Positions 8,293 through 17,169 are shown, numbered from the stretch's first letter. The stretch is 64,000 nt of DNA from Hyphomicrobiales bacterium (GCA_900466475.1 UBMI01000004.1:182539-246538), one strand, 5' to 3'. Numbers and translations are program-made. The notes: generated from the letters alone by a model not told the origin.

Positions 8293-8311
8293 GAGAGCGC
8301 CTCCTCCAGAC

Positions 8312-8337
8312 CCTGCCTTCAAACTCGTGAAGGCAGG
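8312..8337 (-). terminator. Hairpin between coiled-coil gene and methyltransferase
   Basis: Perfect 10-bp stem: CCTGCCTTCA at 8312-8321 and its complement at 8328-8337, with a 6-nt loop. No T-run follows on the minus strand, so it may be an intercistronic stabilising or processing hairpin rather than a terminator. Confidence 0.4.
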
Positions 8338-8426
8338 CTCCGGTTCCGGCGCATGGCAAAGGACCTGTCCAACCCGCTGCTTTTGCCTTCAGCGGAAAGG
8401 TCTTTTCGTGACCAAGGAAGCCTCGA

Positions 8427-9980
8427 TCACTCTGCCGGCGGCGGGCGCAGATTGGTTTCGATGGCGGCAAGCTCGTCATTGACCGAGCCGGCGACCGCGC
8501 CACTGCCGCGCAGCGACTTATTGGAAATGTCGATCATCGGCGCGAAGGTGGCGGCCGGCATGCGGACATCTTCCTTCACCGGCTCTTCGACGGGCAGGGC
8601 GTCTGCGAGGCTCGGACGATCGCCGCGGGCCACTTCGAGCTGGCCGCTGAGGATCGCGCGTTCGGCGCGGAGCTGGCGGATTTCCGACTTGGCGATTTCG
8701 AGGCTCGTCCGCAGCTGGCTGATTTCATAGCGGTCGGTATCTAGGCGCGTATCGAGATCATGCTTGAAGGCTTCGATTTCGCGGTCGCGCTTGCTGCGCT
8801 GGCTTTCGGCCTCACGCAGCTTCATGACAAGATCGTTGCTGTGGGCAGCGAGCTCGCGGCGGGCAGCTTCGCTTTCCGTACCGTTAAGGCGAACGCGGTT
8901 GAGCTCGTCGGTCATCCGCTCCAGGCGCGCCAGCGCGGTGGCGAGTTCGCCCTTCGTGCGCTTCAGTTCCGCGCGGGTCGACTGCAGCTCCTCGTCCGTC
9001 ATCTTGTTGCGGCTGTTGGCCGTCGACAGCAGCTTCTCGACGAGTTCGGACTTCGAACCGATCGCTTCGTGCTTGGTGCGCAGGTTGGCGATTTCGAGCG
9101 TCGAGGAGGTTTCCAGCGTCTCGAACTCGGCTTCCAGGCGGCGGTGACGCTCCTCGGAAGCGGCCAGATCCTGCTTCAGGTTGGCGACGGAGGACTGCAG
9201 GCCGCGCGTCAGCGCCTCATGCTCTGAAAGATTGGTCTTGAGGTGGGTGCGCTCCTCATTGAGGCGAGCGATTTCGCGCAGCTGGATGCTGTTTTCGCGG
9301 CGCGAGCTTTCGGTGAGCAACTGATGGGCCGTGGTTTCCAGCTCCAGCTTCTCGCGGGTACTCGCCAGTTCGCGGCTGCGCGCATCATGATCCTGCTGCG
9401 TACGACGAAGCTGCGAGGAAACGTCGTCGAACTGCAGCGCCCGGTCGCGGATCTCGCGTTCGGCGTCGATCAACCGCGCTTCGACGACGGTGAATTCTTC
9501 CCGTGTCAGCTCATGCACGCCCTGCAGCTTCACCAGCTCTTCGCGGTAGGTGCCGGCTTCGACGCGAAGCTGGCTGCCGTCGAGCTTCAGCTCCTTGTTG
9601 TCGGCCGTCAGGCGCTGGTTTTCCTGATCGGACTTGCGCCGCGCATTGCTCTCATAGTCGAGCAGCGAACTCAAACGCGAACATTCGGCCCTCAGCGCGC
9701 CCGTTTCGTTGAGCGAGTGGCTATGCGCGCCGAGCAGCGAGGAAACCCGCTCCTGCAGCGACGTCAGGCTGACGAGCAGCTCTTCGGAGGATTGCTTGTT
9801 CTCCTCGATTGCCGTGCCGAAAGCCTGGAAATCATCGACTTCCGAAACGTTGTACTGCACTGGCGGCCTCTCCACGAGGCCCGTCTGTTCGGTGATGGAA
9901 AATGTCTGGCGATGGCTCGATACTCTCGAACCCGGCTTGACCGGTTCTTCATTACGACGAAAAAAGCTCATGACCATCAT
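8427..9980 (-). CDS. Long coiled-coil protein of unknown function
   Basis: About 517 residues. A short basic start (SFFRRNEEPVKPGSR) and a disordered region to about residue 50 precede nearly continuous heptad-rich coiled coil to about residue 460. That stretch is full of Glu, Arg, Leu and Gln with no Pro (for example REIARLNEERTHLKTNLSEH). The C-terminal tail is low-complexity and Pro-rich. It has no signal peptide or membrane helix, so a cytoplasmic structural or polarity-type role is possible, but I recognise no family. Three in-frame ATGs (9980, 9977, 9971) compete; GGGGCG lies before the first. It is transcribed away from sodB. Confidence 0.8.
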   Translation of the reverse strand: MMVMSFFRRNEEPVKPGSRVSSHRQTFSITEQTGLVERPPVQYNVSEVDDFQAFGTAIEENKQSSEELLVSLTSLQERVSSLLGAHSHSLNETGALRAECSRLSSLLDYESNARRKSDQENQRLTADNKELKLDGSQLRVEAGTYREELVKLQGVHELTREEFTVVEARLIDAEREIRDRALQFDDVSSQLRRTQQDHDARSRELASTREKLELETTAHQLLTESSRRENSIQLREIARLNEERTHLKTNLSEHEALTRGLQSSVANLKQDLAASEERHRRLEAEFETLETSSTLEIANLRTKHEAIGSKSELVEKLLSTANSRNKMTDEELQSTRAELKRTKGELATALARLERMTDELNRVRLNGTESEAARRELAAHSNDLVMKLREAESQRSKRDREIEAFKHDLDTRLDTDRYEISQLRTSLEIAKSEIRQLRAERAILSGQLEVARGDRPSLADALPVEEPVKEDVRMPAATFAPMIDISNKSLRGSGAVAGSVNDELAAIETNLRPPPAE

Positions 9981-10465
9981 ACGCCCCGAAGTTGATGTCA
10001 GAAGTCCCTGAAATGATTTATGCAATGCTAATTAAGCAGATCCTATCAAAGGTTGTGCTAACCCTCTTTAATAGCCCTGGATTGCATCTAAGACGTGCGG
10101 TTCACCGTCTGTCAAAAGCGCCCACGAGAAATTAACAGTTTTTTATTGAAATATCGGCGGCGTCCCCTAAGCGCGGCTACGGGACGCGAGCGTGCCTCAT
10201 TTTCGGGTGCGACGTGAACGCCGGCGAGGAGAGGGATCTATTCCTGTGCGCGGCAGTCTTGGTCTTTTTTGTCGCGCTGCCTGTGCATCCTTGAAAGCGC
10301 GGCATCCACTGTGATTTATGCGTGTTGGGAGAGCCCGTCACGAGAGGCAATTTTTCCTCGAAGCTGTTGTTTTTTGATAATTCGCCGGTTGCCTCTCAAT
10401 GCTTCCCCTCCTATGTTCCGCCTCACCTGCCGATGACGCAATCTATTGCCAAGAGGAGATCTGAT
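9981..10465. other. Divergent intergenic region before sodB
   Basis: 485 bp separating the coiled-coil gene (minus) from sodB (plus). It is AT-richer than its surroundings (for example around 10020-10045 and 10135-10155) and should hold both promoters. I see no convincing coding sequence, no clear dyad and no RNA gene in it. Confidence 0.5.
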
Positions 10466-11068
10466 ATGGCTTTCGAATTGCCTGAACTTCCCTATGACTA
10501 CGAAGCCCTTGCTCCCTTCATGTCGAAGGAGACGCTGGAGTTCCACCACGACAAGCACCACAAGGCTTACGTCGACAACGGCAACAAGCTTGCAGCGGAA
10601 GCCGGCATGGCCGATCTCTCCCTGGAAGACGTCGTCAAGAAGTCCTTCGGCACCAACGCTGGCCTCTTCAACAATGCTGCCCAGCACTACAACCACATCC
10701 ATTTCTGGAAGTGGATGAAGAAGGGCGGCGGCGGCAACAAGCTGCCGGGCAAGCTCGAAGCTGCCTTCACCTCCGACCTCGGCGGCTATGACAAGTTCAA
10801 GGCGGATTTCGCCAATGCCGGCGCCACCCAGTTCGGCTCGGGCTGGGCCTGGGTTTCCGTCAAGAACGGCAAGCTCGAAATCTCCAAGACGCCGAACGGC
10901 GAAAACCCGCTCGTTCACGGCGCCACCCCGATCCTCGGCGTCGACGTCTGGGAACACTCCTATTACATCGACTACCGCAACGCTCGTCCGAAGTACCTCG
11001 AAGCCTTCGTCGACAGCCTGATCAACTGGGACTACGTCCTGGAACGCTACGAAGCGGCAACGAAGTAA
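10466..11068 (+). CDS. sodB: Iron/manganese superoxide dismutase
   Basis: A 200-residue cytoplasmic enzyme that dismutates superoxide to oxygen and peroxide. Metal ligands are visible: His27 in EFHHDKHHKAY, the second His in FNNAAQHYNHIHFW, and Asp plus His in VDVWEHSYYIDYRN. The glutamine in GATQFGSGWAWV and the overall pattern favour the iron type, although rhizobial enzymes can be cambialistic. The ATG at 10466 follows AAGAGGAG; upstream in-frame codons lack homology. A strong terminator follows at once, so it is monocistronic. Confidence 0.96.
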   Translation: MAFELPELPYDYEALAPFMSKETLEFHHDKHHKAYVDNGNKLAAEAGMADLSLEDVVKKSFGTNAGLFNNAAQHYNHIHFWKWMKKGGGGNKLPGKLEAAFTSDLGGYDKFKADFANAGATQFGSGWAWVSVKNGKLEISKTPNGENPLVHGATPILGVDVWEHSYYIDYRNARPKYLEAFVDSLINWDYVLERYEAATK

Positions 11069-11093
11069 GCGCTTCCGAGCATCCGCTTTTCAG

Positions 11094-11122
11094 CACCCGG
11101 CGCCGCAAGCGCCGGGTGTTTT
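11094..11122 (+). terminator. Rho-independent terminator of sodB
   Basis: Perfect 10-bp GC-rich stem (CACCCGGCGC at 11094-11103, complement at 11109-11118), 5-nt loop CGCAA, then TTTTCGTTT. Confidence 0.88.
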
Positions 11123-11166
11123 CGTTTCTACTTCGGTTGGCCTGCAATTTGTCAAACAAAGATGGC

Positions 11167-11220
11167 TTGACTAACTCATACCCGGTTGGCTATAAATCGA
11201 TCCATAGCCAATCGGGTATG
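11167..11220 (+). promoter_or_regulatory. Promoter and operator of the arsR-SRPBCC operon
   Basis: A -35 box TTGACT (11167-11172) and a -10 box near CTATAA (11190-11195) are 17 bp apart. A 17-bp inverted repeat, CATACCCGGTTGGCTAT (11177-11193) against 11204-11220 with 16 of 17 matches and a 10-bp centre, covers the -10 box and probable start point. Repression by the product of 11228 is the simple reading. Confidence 0.75.
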
Positions 11221-11227
11221 AATTCAA

Positions 11228-11551
11228 ATGTCGAATGTTCAAGATGCGCTGTTCAGGGCGCTTTCCGATCCGACCCGTCGGGGCATCTTCGAGCGCCTGT
11301 GCCGTGAAGGTGAGAAGACGGTTGGCGCTCTGACGGCCCACGCCGGTGTTTCTCAGCCGGTCGTTTCCAAACATCTCGCGGTACTCAAAACCGCGGGCCT
11401 GGTGCGCGACCGCCATGAGGGTCGTCAGACACACTACAGCGCCGAAATCCGTGCACTTGCTCCGCTCGCCGACTGGACGACCGAGATGGCCGGCTTCTGG
11501 GAAAGCCGGTTCGACGCCCTGGAAGATTTACTCAAAAGGATGGACCAATGA
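11228..11551 (+). CDS. ArsR-family regulator (SRPBCC-associated type)
   Basis: A 107-residue winged-helix protein. It contains the pattern ALFRALSDPTRRGIFERL, VGALTAHAGVSQPVVSKHLAVL and a wing with GRQTHYSAE. It lacks the Cys pairs of metal sensors and belongs to the branch routinely coupled to SRPBCC/AHSA1 proteins. The downstream SRPBCC gene overlaps by 4 bp (ATGA), giving translational coupling. The 17-bp dyad 8 bp before the ATG is its likely own operator. The inducer is unknown. Confidence 0.92.
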   Translation: MSNVQDALFRALSDPTRRGIFERLCREGEKTVGALTAHAGVSQPVVSKHLAVLKTAGLVRDRHEGRQTHYSAEIRALAPLADWTTEMAGFWESRFDALEDLLKRMDQ

Positions 11552-11958
11552 CCGACACCGCAACTGAACTCCGCTCCGTCGTCGTCGAACGGGAGATCGC
11601 GTTCCCGCCGGAAAAAATCTGGCGTGCGCTCACCCAGCCGCATCTGATCCAGGAATGGCTGATGAAGAACGACTTCAAGCCCGTCCCGGACCATCGTTTC
11701 AAGCTGACCGCCGAGTGGGGCTCCGTCGACTGCCGGGTGCTGGAAATCGAGCCGAACAGGACGCTGGCCTATACTTGGGATGCCTATGGCCTCGAAAGTA
11801 CCGTCACCTGGACCCTGACACCGATCGGCTCGGGCACGCACCTGCGCATGGAACAAGCCGGCTTCCGCCCGGATCAGGAGCAGGCCTACCAAGGCGCCAG
11901 GTTCGGCTGGCAGCGCTTCTTCGAGAATCTGGAACAGGTCCTGGCGCGCGCCGACTGA
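11548..11958 (+). CDS. SRPBCC/AHSA1-family protein
   Basis: A 136-residue helix-grip protein. It shows the AHSA1 features VEREIAFPPEKIWRALTQP, LIQEWLM, EIEPNRTLAYTW and a C-terminal helix after GWQRFFENLEQVL. Such proteins bind a hydrophobic ligand or assist a partner. Four-base overlap with arsR means co-translation. A small membrane protein follows 40 bp later, probably in the same transcript. Confidence 0.92.
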   Translation: MTDTATELRSVVVEREIAFPPEKIWRALTQPHLIQEWLMKNDFKPVPDHRFKLTAEWGSVDCRVLEIEPNRTLAYTWDAYGLESTVTWTLTPIGSGTHLRMEQAGFRPDQEQAYQGARFGWQRFFENLEQVLARAD

Positions 11959-11998
11959 TGCAGGACGCGCGGCGTCTGATTTTTGAGGAGGAAGAACA

Positions 11999-12220
11999 AT
12001 GAATTGGAATAAATCTATCCGCCAGCTCCACCGTTGGCTGTCGATCATCTTCACGGTGACCGTCATAGCCAATTTCGCCACCATGGCACTCGGCACCCCG
12101 CCGGCATGGGTGGTCTACTCGCCGCTGCCGCCGCTTTTCCTGCTTTTGTTCAGCGGCCTCTACATGTTCGCATTGCCCTATTTCACGGGCAGGCGTGAGC
12201 CGGCATCAGCCGCAAGCTGA
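11999..12220 (+). CDS. Small two-helix membrane protein
   Basis: A 73-residue protein with AGGAGGAAG before the ATG. The start MNWNKSIRQLHRWLSIIFTV is followed by two hydrophobic segments (about 13-32 and 43-62) and a short basic tail. It is the third gene of the arsR-SRPBCC operon and resembles small hypothetical membrane proteins seen beside such pairs. Function unknown; it may be a membrane partner of the SRPBCC protein (inference). Confidence 0.75.
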   Translation: MNWNKSIRQLHRWLSIIFTVTVIANFATMALGTPPAWVVYSPLPPLFLLLFSGLYMFALPYFTGRREPASAAS

Positions 12221-12304
12221 GGCATCGCAAGAGCTACTCACTGAAATGCCGCGACTGGCAGCGCCGTCACATCGCTGTCATTCGCGGCCTCTACATCACG
12301 CCGC

Positions 12305-13150
12305 ATGTCATCAGCCGATCTTCCCCTTTTCCGCTTCGGCATCATCGCCGATCCGCAGTATGCCGCCATCGAACCGCAGGCCGAGATGGGGCGCTATTAC
12401 GCCAACAGCCTGGCCAAGGTCGGTGCCGCCATCGAGACTTTCAATGGCGAGGAGCTGAGCTTCGTCATGACGCTCGGCGACATCATCGACCGCGATTTCA
12501 GCAGCTTCGACGATATCCTGCCGGTCTATAAAAAGCTGCGCCATGAGGCGCACTTCCTGCTCGGCAATCACGATTTCGGCGTTGCTCCCGAATACCTGGA
12601 AAAGGTTGTTGAACGCGTCGGCATGCCGGCACCCTATTACAGCTTCAAGCGCCACGACTACCGTTTCATCGTATTGAACGGCAATGAGGTCAGCACTTTC
12701 GCGACGCCGGAAGGCCATCCCTTGAATAGGCTCGGTCACGAGCGCCTGGCAGCTCTATCGGCAGCAGGTGCCGGCAACGCGCATGCGTGGAACGCATCGC
12801 TGAGCGACGAACAATTTGCCTGGCTGGCGAGCGAGATCGAACAGGCGAAGGCCGCAGGCGAGAAGGTGATGGTCATGAATCACTTCCCCGTCTATCCACC
12901 CTGCGAACACGACATGTGGGACCGCGAGCGGATTGTCGAACTGCTGGCTTCGCAGACAAGCGTCGTCGCCTATCTCAACGGCCACAACCATGTCGGCAAT
13001 TACGGCAAGGTGGCCGGCTGCCACTTCGTCAATTTCAAGGGCGTGGTCGATACCGAGAGCGAAAACACCTTCGCGATCGTCGATGTCTATCCGGACCGGA
13101 TGGAAATCCGCGGTTTCGGCCGCGAGGATAGCCGCACGCTACCCTACTAG
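12305..13150 (+). CDS. Calcineurin-like metallophosphoesterase, ADP-ribose/CDP-alcohol diphosphatase type
   Basis: A 281-residue phosphoesterase. The metal-site motifs appear in order: FGIIADPQYA (Asp16, Gln18), LGDIIDRD (Asp59), LLGNHDFG (Asn88, His89, Asp90), MNHFPVY and NGHNHVGNYG. The ADPQYA start instead of the usual DxH is characteristic of Mn-dependent ADP-ribose/CDP-alcohol diphosphatases, which cleave ADP-ribose, CDP-choline or CDP-glycerol. No clear ribosome site is seen at 12305. Its stop overlaps that of the converging AraC gene by 4 bp. Confidence 0.85.
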   Translation: MSSADLPLFRFGIIADPQYAAIEPQAEMGRYYANSLAKVGAAIETFNGEELSFVMTLGDIIDRDFSSFDDILPVYKKLRHEAHFLLGNHDFGVAPEYLEKVVERVGMPAPYYSFKRHDYRFIVLNGNEVSTFATPEGHPLNRLGHERLAALSAAGAGNAHAWNASLSDEQFAWLASEIEQAKAAGEKVMVMNHFPVYPPCEHDMWDRERIVELLASQTSVVAYLNGHNHVGNYGKVAGCHFVNFKGVVDTESENTFAIVDVYPDRMEIRGFGREDSRTLPY

Positions 13151-14064
13151 GCGGCTCCCGCCACATCGGGTACAGGCTGTGCCCGGTGCTCCAGCGCATC
13201 TTTCTTCGGCGGTGTGCCGAACATGCGCGCATATTCGCGGCTGAATTGCGAGGCGCTTTCATAGCCCACTCGATAGGCGGCATTGGCAGCATTGATGCCG
13301 TCGGCCACCATCAGCCGCCGCGCTTCGAGAAGCCGGAGCTGCTTCTGATATTGCAGCGGGCTCATCGAGGTCAGCATCTTGAAATGCTGGTGGAAGGAGG
13401 AGGCGCTCATTCGCGCTGCCGCCGCAAGCTGCTCCACGCGCAGGGGCACTGTGAAATTATCGCGCAAGATATGGATGGCATCGGCCACGCGCCGCGTCTG
13501 ACTGCCGGGCAGAGCCAGCTTGCTGACCTCGCTGCCGTTTTCGCCCGAGAGCAGCCAGAAGCTGATTTCACGCAGGATCGACTGTCGCAGGATCGGGATA
13601 GATTTCGGCGTGCCGAGCATGCGCATCAGCCGCAGGATGCAGTCCTGCAGTTCCGCTCCGAAATTCTGGACGAAAACGCCCGGACCGCCATCTCCCGATG
13701 GCTTCGGCGGAGCTTCCATCGCCTCCAGAACCTCGCGCAGAATGGTGACGTCGAGCTCCAGCGTCAGCGCGATCATCGGCCGCTCCGGGCTTGCTTCGAT
13801 CACTTGGCCGAAGGCCGGCATCTCGACACTGATGACAAGCGACTGCATGGCGCTATAGGTGAAAAGCCGCTCTCCGAACATGATCTGCTTGGCGCCATCG
13901 ACGATGATGCAAAGCGCCGGCTTGTAGATCGCCGGCTTCGGCATCGTGAGCGTGGAAGAGCGCATCAGGTAGAAGCCGGGCAGGGCGGTCGCATAAAGCC
14001 CGTCGCCGCCGCCATGGCTGTCCATGTACTGGTTGAGCGCAGTCTTGATTTCTGCGGGCATCAT
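13147..14064 (-). CDS. AraC-family regulator
   Basis: A 305-residue protein with an AraC-type N-terminal arm-binding domain (about 1-185, with PALCIIVDGAKQIMFGERLF) and a C-terminal pair of helix-turn-helices. The latter include LRVEQLAAAARMSASSFHQHF, SPLQYQKQLRLLEARRL and VGYESASQFSREYARMFG. GGAGAAG precedes two adjacent ATGs (14064 and 14061). It is transcribed away from the SDR gene at 14230, its likely target. Confidence 0.92.
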   Translation of the reverse strand: MMPAEIKTALNQYMDSHGGGDGLYATALPGFYLMRSSTLTMPKPAIYKPALCIIVDGAKQIMFGERLFTYSAMQSLVISVEMPAFGQVIEASPERPMIALTLELDVTILREVLEAMEAPPKPSGDGGPGVFVQNFGAELQDCILRLMRMLGTPKSIPILRQSILREISFWLLSGENGSEVSKLALPGSQTRRVADAIHILRDNFTVPLRVEQLAAAARMSASSFHQHFKMLTSMSPLQYQKQLRLLEARRLMVADGINAANAAYRVGYESASQFSREYARMFGTPPKKDALEHRAQPVPDVAGAA

Positions 14065-14229
14065 TCTTCTCCGGTGGCGGATCCTGCCGCGCCTTGGCCC
14101 GCCATCTTACTCCACGAATGCGAGGCGACAACCTGTCTGGAGGAATAGGCAAGAAGTTCGACGCTTTCGGCATTCGGGAAAAGGGGTGCCGGACCTAGAT
14201 TCTGGTCATCCGAACAAGGAGTAATTGAG

Positions 14230-15000
14230 ATGACCGATCCGAATGCAAATGCCAAAATCGCAATCCTCACCGGTGGCAGCCGCGGTCTCGGCCGCAACAC
14301 CGTCATCAGCCTCGCGCGCGATGGCGTCGACGTAATCTTTACCTATAATTCCAACCGCGAGGAGGCCGATAAGGTCGTCGCCGAAGTGGAGGCGCTTGGC
14401 CGCAGGGCCGCCGCACTGCAGCTCGATACGGGCAATGTCGCCGCCTTCGATGCTTTCGTCGACAATGTCCGCTCGGTCCTGAAGGGCTGGGGCCACGAGC
14501 GTTTCAATTTTCTCGTCAACAATGCCGGCACCAGCTACCACGCCTCGATAGCGGAGACGACCGAGGAGGAAATGGACAAGCTCTACAACATCCATTTCAA
14601 GGGCGTCTTCTTCCTGACGCAGAAGCTGCTGCCTGTCATTGCCGATGGCGGCCGCATCGTCAATCTCTCCAGTGGCCTTGCCCGCGTCGCCGTCCCGGGC
14701 TCCTCGGCCTACGGATCGCTGAAGGGCGCCGTCGAGGTGCTGACGCGCTACATGGCCAATGAGCTCGGTGCCCGCGGCATTGCCGTCAACACCGTCGCGC
14801 CTGGCGCAATTGCCACCGATTTCAGTGGCGGTATGGTGCGCGACAATCCGGAGATCAACCGCAGGGTTGCTTCGATGACGGCGCTCGGCCGCGCCGGCGT
14901 GCCTGACGATATCGGCCCGATGATCGCTTCGCTGCTGACGGAGGCCAACCGCTGGGTCAACGCCCAGCGCATCGAGGTTTCCGGCGGCATGGCGCTCTAA
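14230..15000 (+). CDS. Short-chain dehydrogenase/reductase
   Basis: A 256-residue classical SDR. NAD(P) motif TGGSRGLG near the N-terminus, NNAG around residue 97, catalytic Ser, Tyr and Lys in SSGLARVAVPGSSAYGSLKG, and the C-terminal VSGGMAL. AAGGAG precedes the ATG. The divergent AraC gene is the probable activator. Substrate unknown. Confidence 0.92.
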   Translation: MTDPNANAKIAILTGGSRGLGRNTVISLARDGVDVIFTYNSNREEADKVVAEVEALGRRAAALQLDTGNVAAFDAFVDNVRSVLKGWGHERFNFLVNNAGTSYHASIAETTEEEMDKLYNIHFKGVFFLTQKLLPVIADGGRIVNLSSGLARVAVPGSSAYGSLKGAVEVLTRYMANELGARGIAVNTVAPGAIATDFSGGMVRDNPEINRRVASMTALGRAGVPDDIGPMIASLLTEANRWVNAQRIEVSGGMAL

Positions 15001-15698
15001 GCATTGGCTGCCAGCGGCTTTTCCGTCCAGCTCTCGGTCCAGAGCGTGCGCAAGCCGTCGCCTTCCCCCTTGAAAAAGACGTCGGCCTCGGCACAGGCCT
15101 CCACGCGGTCGCTGCGGAAATTGCGGATCGCCTGCCTGAGTTCGCACCAGGCGACGATATTGGCTGTCTGGGAATAATAGATCAGTGCGATCGGGCGGAT
15201 CATCCGCTCGGTCGCACGTCCCATTTCATCGCGATAGGAGAGGGTGAGCTTGCGCTCGTCGCGGATCGCTCCGCGCACGATGGCGAGGTCCAAACCGGCA
15301 GGCGCCGGCGCGACCGTACCCCAGGCATAGAGCGCCTTGTTTTCCATCGCCTGTCGCAGCGGCGGCGGCACTGCGCCGACAAGCTTCTGGTTGACGCGCC
15401 GTGCGGCGAGCTTCATCGCTTCATCGCCGGTGCGCTCCAAAAGCGCCAGCGACAGCACGATCGCTTCCGTCTCCTCGATCGAAAACATCAGGGGAGGCAG
15501 GTCGAAGCCCGGCCGCATGATGTAGCCGATGCCGCGCCCGCCTTCGATCGGCACCCGCATCGCCTGCAGTGCCGCGATATCGCGGTAGATCGAGCGAACC
15601 GTCACTTCAAGCCTCTCGGCCATGACGGCCGCTGTCATCGGCTTCTTCGCCAGCCGCAATATCTGGATGATCTCGAAAAGCCTGGAGGCCTTGCGCAT
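14997..15698 (-). CDS. YafY-type HTH/WYL-domain regulator
   Basis: A 233-residue regulator. The N-terminal HTH (RLFEIIQILRLAKKPMTAAV, then LEVTVRSIYRDIAAL) is followed by a WYL-like domain that reads ALIYYSQTANIVAWCELRQAIRNFRSDRV. The start at 15698 has AAAGGG upstream. It diverges from the LysE-family exporter, with a CTGACA-N6-TGTCAG palindrome close to its own start. Its stop overlaps the SDR stop by 4 bp. Confidence 0.9.
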   Translation of the reverse strand: MRKASRLFEIIQILRLAKKPMTAAVMAERLEVTVRSIYRDIAALQAMRVPIEGGRGIGYIMRPGFDLPPLMFSIEETEAIVLSLALLERTGDEAMKLAARRVNQKLVGAVPPPLRQAMENKALYAWGTVAPAPAGLDLAIVRGAIRDERKLTLSYRDEMGRATERMIRPIALIYYSQTANIVAWCELRQAIRNFRSDRVEACAEADVFFKGEGDGLRTLWTESWTEKPLAANA

Positions 15699-15721
15699 TT
15701 GCCGCCCTTTCTCCAACGCTC

Positions 15722-15739
15722 CTGACAATACACTGTCAG
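15722..15739. promoter_or_regulatory. Palindrome CTGACA-N6-TGTCAG, WYL-regulator operator
   Basis: Perfect 6-bp arms (15722-15727 and 15734-15739), 24 bp upstream of the regulator start and 87 bp upstream of the LysE-type gene. TGACA/TGTCA dyads are usual before YafY-type WYL genes. Confidence 0.65.
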
Positions 15740-15825
15740 TTGGGCTGCCGTATAGAGCTGTCTATCAAATTGAAATTCAAAGCTCTTCCTTAAAAGCGTG
15801 ATTGAAAGCGGGACGGACAACTGAC

Positions 15826-16461
15826 ATGGATTATCACCAAAGCCTCTGGCTCTACTTCACCCTTCTCTTCGGCATCATCATCGTACCCGGCATGGATATG
15901 CTCTTCGTGCTCGCCAATGCCCTGACCGGCGGCACCAGGCGCGGCCTTGCCGCCACCAGCGGCATCATGCTGGGCGGGGCGGTGCATTCGGCCTATGGCG
16001 CGGCGGGGGTAGGCATTCTCGTCGCCATGCTGCCCGATATCTTCAACCTGCTGCTCTTTGCCGGCGTCGCCTACATGATCTGGATCGGCGTCTCGCTGAT
16101 GAGAAGTTCAATCAAGGTCGAGGCAGTCGGCCCGGGCACGGCGCGCTCCACCTGGAAGGCGTTCCGACAGGGGGCGGTTACCTGCCTCGTCAATCCCAAG
16201 GCCTACATCTTCGTACTGGCCGTCTATCCGCAGTTCATAAAGCCGGAATTTGGGCCGATCTGGCTCCAGGGGCTGATCATGGGCATCATGACCGTGCTCA
16301 CTCAGCTTGCCGTCTACGGCACCCTGGCCATGACGGCCGGCCGCAGCCGCGACCTCCTGTTGTCGAATCCGAATACGACTGCCGTCATCGGCCGTCTCGC
16401 GGGCCTGTTGCTGGTCGTCATCTCCGCGATCAGTCTATGGCAGGGCTGGAAGACGGCCTGA
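15826..16461 (+). CDS. LysE/RhtB-family amino-acid exporter
   Basis: A 211-residue inner-membrane protein with about six helices. It carries the family start (IIIVPGMDMLFVLANALTGG), GLAATSGIMLGGAVHS, and FRQGAVTCLVNPKAYIFVLAVYPQF, the NPK segment being the family hallmark. It should export amino acids or their lactone derivatives. The ATG at 15826 has only a weak upstream purine run. The divergent WYL regulator is the likely controller. Confidence 0.92.
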   Translation: MDYHQSLWLYFTLLFGIIIVPGMDMLFVLANALTGGTRRGLAATSGIMLGGAVHSAYGAAGVGILVAMLPDIFNLLLFAGVAYMIWIGVSLMRSSIKVEAVGPGTARSTWKAFRQGAVTCLVNPKAYIFVLAVYPQFIKPEFGPIWLQGLIMGIMTVLTQLAVYGTLAMTAGRSRDLLLSNPNTTAVIGRLAGLLLVVISAISLWQGWKTA

Positions 16462-16595
16462 TTCCGTCTATGTTTATCACGTTGTTTTTATGAGGATCCG
16501 GCCAAACGTGACTATGCGGCCAGATGGATTTTGTCATGATCGCGGTGCAGATTGCCCTCGGCCGGCTTCGCCGGCGGAACAATGGAGAGAGAATA

Positions 16596-17039
16596 ATGAA
16601 TTGGAAAACAGTAGCGGCGGCTGCGGCGCTCGCCGGCATTGCCCTCGGTTCGGTTATGGCGGCCGACGGCACGCATGACGCGCGCATTGGAATGATGAAA
16701 CAGATCGGTGGCGCAGCAGGCTCGCTGTCCGCCATCGCCAAGGGCACGAAGCCCTATGATGCGGATGCCGTCAAGGCGGCGCTGACGACGATCGCCACCA
16801 CGGCGAAGGCCTTCCCGGACCAGTTCAAGCCGGGCACCGAGACGGGCGACGAAGAAGCAAGCCCGAAGATCTGGGAAAACATGGATGACTTCAAGGCACG
16901 CGCCGCGAAGTTGTCTACCGACGCCGAAACCGTGCTCGCCCAGCTTCCGGCTGATGCTGCCGGCGTTGGCGCGGCGCTGAACACGCTCGGCGGCAATTGC
17001 GGTGGCTGTCATCAGCTCTATCGCATCAAGAAGGACTAG
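16596..17039 (+). CDS. Cytochrome c' family protein
   Basis: A 147-residue periplasmic protein. The signal peptide ends at about VMAAD (residues 1-23). A four-helix bundle follows, with the haem motif CGGCHQLYR almost at the C-terminus, as in class II cytochromes. KTxxAFPDQF-like and KIWENMDDFKA elements are typical. Such proteins bind NO or carry electrons. GGAGAG precedes the ATG. A hairpin terminator separates it from the next cytochrome. Confidence 0.92.
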   Translation: MNWKTVAAAAALAGIALGSVMAADGTHDARIGMMKQIGGAAGSLSAIAKGTKPYDADAVKAALTTIATTAKAFPDQFKPGTETGDEEASPKIWENMDDFKARAAKLSTDAETVLAQLPADAAGVGAALNTLGGNCGGCHQLYRIKKD

Positions 17040-17069
17040 GCGATAGAGCTATTCTCGCATGATCCCGTC

Positions 17070-17100
17070 ATCCGCACCGGCCCTTGCCGCCGGTGCGGAT
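17070..17100 (+). terminator. Hairpin terminator after cytochrome c'
   Basis: Perfect 12-bp stem (17070-17081 with 17089-17100), 7-nt loop, followed by a T-rich but broken tail (CGCCTTATTCTCTT). It may attenuate rather than stop transcription into the next gene. Confidence 0.65.
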
Positions 17101-17169
17101 CGCCTTATTCTCTTCCGGCAGCGGGGCCGGGGAACGCCCCTGAACATTGATAGTAAGGAGAGGCGGCGC

